DNA of 64,000 bases from CBDAQV01 sp965199335 (GTDB taxonomy: Bacteria; Pseudomonadota; Alphaproteobacteria; CALMVH01). Below, one piece after another: positions 61,504 to 64,000 of this stretch. Location of the stretch: the NCBI GenBank assembly GCA_965199335.1, contig CBDAQZ010000004.1, positions 806,001 to 870,000 of the forward strand. The letters are read 5' to 3'. The notes under the pieces were generated by a model, which worked only from the letters and a program-made list of their open reading frames with translations, was not told the origin of the DNA and made no database searches. A program made the position numbers and the translations under genes. How positions within the stretch are numbered: position 1 is the stretch's first letter; every line of letters begins with the position of its first letter.

Positions 61504-62649
61504 TTACAGGAAATAATGAGGTATGATGCGGCTTTTGGGGCAGGTGATGGGGTTCGGGCTTTCGCGCACGATCATCCCGGCGGGTTCCGTACCGACCATC
61601 CACGAGCCGATCACGACATTGTATCGAACACAGGCACCGTCGCCATCTCCTGATAGACGATACGCCGCGTGTCATATGTGCCGGGCGTGGTTGCCACCTC
61701 CTGCCCGCCGCGGACCATGGTTATGTTCGCCCCTTCGCGCGACAGGATCGGCTTGGCGACGTAATCCGGTCCGACCTCTTCCGCGCTCCACGAACAGCGC
61801 AGCAGGTTGGGATGGCCGGGAAACAGCCGCCACAGCAGCTCCAGCAGCGCCTTGTTCGACCACAGCATCTTCCATGCCGGCTCGACGATGCCGACCTGGT
61901 CGAGGGGCGATGTGCGGGCCGAAGCGTTCCTGCGCCAGCCATTCCCAGGGATAAAGCTTGTGCAGGAAACGGATCTGCCGGCCGGAAAGATCGACGAACG
62001 CGCCATTCACATATTGCGTATCCTCGCGCCAGCCGATGTCGGGCACGGCGATGAACTGGGCCGGGAGGCCCGCCTGCTCGGCCAGGTCCAGCAAATAGGT
62101 GCAGTGTTGGGATTCCTCCAGCGCATCGGGCATGGCCGAGAAATACAGCCGTTCGCCCGGGGGGATGAACCGCCCGATCGCCTGCAGCCGGTCGCGCAGT
62201 TTCTCGTGCAGGCTGTTGAACTGGTCGGCGTCGGGATGCGTCTCCTGCAGCCAGTACCACTGGGTCAGCGCGGTCTCGATCACCAGCGTCGGCGTGTCGG
62301 CGTTGTATTCCAGCAGCGATACGCGCTGCGTCGCGGGATCGAAGGCCAGGTCGAAGCGGCCCATCAAATACGGATCCTGCCGCCGCAGGCTGGCCAGAAC
62401 GTAATCGCGGTAGGAATAGGGGATGCCGAACGCGTTCATCTCGTCGGGATGGGCGGCGATATGGTCCAGAGCCTTCAGGCAGAGGCCATGCAGTTCGACG
62501 CTGGCCGCCTCGACGGTTTCGATTTCGGCCAGGGAGAATTCGTAAGCTGCGTCTTCCCGCCAATGGCCGGTCTGATCGTTATAGATCAATCCGCTTTCGG
62601 CGATTTTCGCCTGCCAGTCGGGGCGGGGCTGCTGAGCGAGGCGCCTCAT
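61504..62649 (-). pseudogene. Glutathionylspermidine-synthase-like (YgiC-type) gene, two frameshifts
   Basis: ATP-grasp amide ligase family that joins glutathione and polyamine or ligates a peptide to a surface partner. The N-terminal part (YRDYVLASLRRQDPYLMGRFDLAF, LLEYNADTPTLVIETAL) is in one frame until about 61910. A second frame holds QVGIVEPAWKMLWSNKALLELLW and PILSREGANITMVRGG to about 61611, and a third holds NVVIGSWMVGTEPAGMIVRES to the stop at 61504. Both breaks are single-base. The pair with the preceding YgiB-like gene matches ygiB-ygiC. Confidence 0.8.
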
Positions 62650-63039
62650 CTATTCGCCGCCGCCGCCATGGCCGCCCGCCGAATCCCCGAAGCCGCCGCG
62701 CGATACGCTGCCCCCGGCGGCGGAACTGCCATCGGCCCCACCCGGAACGGCGCTGCTGCCGCTGCCGCTTCTGATGCCGCTGCCGCCATGCCACCAGCCG
62801 AAGCCGCCGCCGCCATAATAACCGCTGCGCAGCGGGCTGGCGTAACCGTTTGGGTAGCGGGCGAGGGCCTCGCGGCATTGCTCGCTGGTCCGGTCACGCA
62901 AGCCGTTCAGGCATTCCTGCGCGCGCCGCTGCTTGCCGCGTTCGTCGCAGCCCGTGACCATCAGGGCCGACATCGTAGCCAGCAATCCCAGCGTTATCGC
63001 CTTGCTGGCGCGCCGGTTGTTTTTAATGCTCTCCGCCAT
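62650..63039 (-). CDS. YgiB-like (DUF1190) lipoprotein
   Basis: 129 aa with signal helix (ITLGLLATMSALMVTGC) and a lipobox cysteine, a Cys-containing charged middle (CLNGLRDRTSEQCREAL), and a Gly/Ser-rich tail ending SVSRGGFGDSAGGHGG, which matches the terminal RGGFG motif of YgiB. It is adjacent to the glutathionylspermidine-synthase-like gene, the standard ygiB-ygiC arrangement. It is shorter than E. coli YgiB (about 220 aa). Confidence 0.75.
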   Translation of the reverse strand: MAESIKNNRRASKAITLGLLATMSALMVTGCDERGKQRRAQECLNGLRDRTSEQCREALARYPNGYASPLRSGYYGGGGFGWWHGGSGIRSGSGSSAVPGGADGSSAAGGSVSRGGFGDSAGGHGGGGE

Positions 63040-63090
63040 GGAAGGGCAGGATAGTCAAAACGGAGCTGTAAAAACAGAGAAATCCTGAGG

Positions 63091-63363
63091 TCAGACCACG
63101 ATATTCAGCAGGCTGGCGGCGTTCGAGCTTGCGACGGCGTTGCCGGCAGCCGTACCACCGGCCAGCGAGGCCATGGTAACCGATGATAGATCATTGGCGC
63201 TGGAGGCGTTGCCCGGCCCGGACACTTTCTGCACCGCGTCGGCAAAGCTTGCCTGGTTCGAACCGGCAGGCGCCTTGGCGGATTTGTTGGCCTGCGCCGT
63301 CTGGGTCGCCTGCTGGATGAGAAACTGCATGTTGCTGGTGGAGATGTTGCCGATCGATGACAT
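63091..63363 (-). CDS. Hypothetical Ser/Ala-rich protein
   Basis: 90 aa (MSSIGNISTSNMQFLIQQAT...), low complexity in Ala, Ser and Asn, resembling flagellar or secreted-type small proteins only in composition. A motility role (it resembles putative motility proteins in length and start) is speculative. ATG at 63363 preferred. Confidence 0.5.
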   Translation of the reverse strand: MSSIGNISTSNMQFLIQQATQTAQANKSAKAPAGSNQASFADAVQKVSGPGNASSANDLSSVTMASLAGGTAAGNAVASSNAASLLNIVV

Positions 63364-63416
63364 GACGATTCCTTGAAAGGGTTCGCCACTGCCATGCAAA
63401 ATCCATGCCTGGTGAT

Positions 63417-64000
63417 TTAGAACCTTACCGTCGGCGATGGCTGCACGGGCGGCAGAGCGACCGGCAGGCGTCGTTGCCGGCCATCGCCCGGCCTTTCGTC
63501 AATGCTGTCACTTACAATGCTGTATCCGCCCGAAGGCGATGCGATGCAGACCTGGTTGCGTTGCTTCTTGGCGAACATCAGAGCGTCGTAGGCGCGGTTG
63601 AAGACATGTTCCCCCTCCTCGTCGTTCCCCGGCGCCGACACGGCGATGCCGAAGCTGGCCGTCACATGAACCGGTGCGGCATCGCCGCGATTCATGGCCT
63701 TTGCGACCTCATGGGGAAGATTTGCGAGGTCGCGGCGAAGAGCCTCGGCGCGCCGGCCGATCATGTCGCCGTCGTTGCAGCCCGGAAACAGAATGGCGAT
63801 TTCGTCGCCGCCCGGCCGCCGGATGACGACGGTCTCCGGGCTGAAGCGGTCTGTGACAAGGTCTTCCACCCGATCGAAAACGAAACGGCTCCCCGCGTAC
63901 CCATAGGCCTGTCGCACACGGCTCAGATGATCTACGTCGACAAGGGCTATGCCATACCCGGTGCCACCGGCATGCAGCCCGGCAAGCGCGCGATCGAGTT
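63417..64000 (-). CDS. Diguanylate cyclase (GGDEF) protein, 5' end cut by window
   Basis: The minus frame is open to the window edge: ALAGLHAGGTGYGIALVDVDHLSRVRQAYG, then VVIRRPGGDEIAILFPG with the GGDEF active-site motif intact, and GIAVSAPGNDEEGEHVFNRAYDALMFAKKQ as the domain end. It should make cyclic-di-GMP. No I-site RxxD is evident in the expected place. The start and any sensor domain lie beyond base 64000. Confidence 0.9.
   Translation of the reverse strand, partial: LDRALAGLHAGGTGYGIALVDVDHLSRVRQAYGYAGSRFVFDRVEDLVTDRFSPETVVIRRPGGDEIAILFPGCNDGDMIGRRAEALRRDLANLPHEVAKAMNRGDAAPVHVTASFGIAVSAPGNDEEGEHVFNRAYDALMFAKKQRNQVCIASPSGGYSIVSDSIDERPGDGRQRRLPVALPPVQPSPTVRF

Overview
The window is high-GC alphaproteobacterial chromosome (family-level DUF1465 and DUF1192 proteins, an mrdA/rodA pair, NodT-type RND outer-membrane lipoproteins). 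An Acetobacteraceae/Rhodospirillales-type host fits best, but this is inferred from gene families and not from a marker-gene comparison.

Layout. (1) 1-11.2 kb: the 3' part of mrdA (PBP2) and rodA, normally neighbours, are separated by about 8.7 kb holding a hypothetical gene, a divergent surface-sugar cluster (DegT aminotransferase, NeuD-like acyltransferase and GT2 on one side; GT61, sugar ketoisomerase and a second DegT aminotransferase on the other) and an MBL-fold hydrolase. (2) 11.3 kb: tRNA-Lys(CTT), used as an attachment site. Its 3' end recurs at 28.4, 39.2 and (decayed) 42.7 kb, delimiting three tandem islands that look progressively older with distance from the tRNA. (3) Island 1 (11.4-28.4 kb): an AbiE-type toxin-antitoxin pair, a two-component-controlled RND pump (RR-HK-RND-MFP-OMF), a DUF202 protein, an FAD protein, and a fluoride-resistance cluster. 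The cluster has a CLC-F fluoride channel fused to a DUF190-like domain behind a candidate fluoride riboswitch, followed by four membrane genes. A second, canonical fluoride riboswitch precedes only a DUF3833 lipoprotein. (4) Island 2 (28.5-39.3 kb): a P4-like satellite element with integrase, excisionase-like HTH and SF3 helicase. Its cargo includes an OLD-family nuclease, an XRE/HipA-like kinase/unknown-partner module and a wrecked Y-family polymerase. (5) Island 3 (39.3-42.7 kb): decayed, with an integrase stump, HEPN-like proteins, a frameshifted SEC-C mini-ORF and a DUF5710/HNH pair broken by a frameshift.

(6) 42.8-50 kb: an orphan receiver protein, an MFS-ArsB transporter pair, small secreted proteins, an endonuclease III homologue, and remnants of YdcZ, RTX-type and cupin genes. 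(7) 50-54.6 kb: apparently core genes (DAO-type oxidase, DUF1192, stress proteins, Hsp20, DUF1465, ribosomal protein L31). (8) 54.8-61.5 kb: a TetR-OMF-MFP-RND efflux operon behind a 14-bp inverted-repeat operator; its OMF gene is frameshifted. (9) 61.5-64 kb: a YgiB-like lipoprotein and a glutathionylspermidine-synthase-like gene with two frameshifts, a small hypothetical protein, and a GGDEF protein running off the window.

Several independent single-base frameshifts occur. Some may be sequencing errors, so pseudogene calls outside the islands should be read with that in mind.
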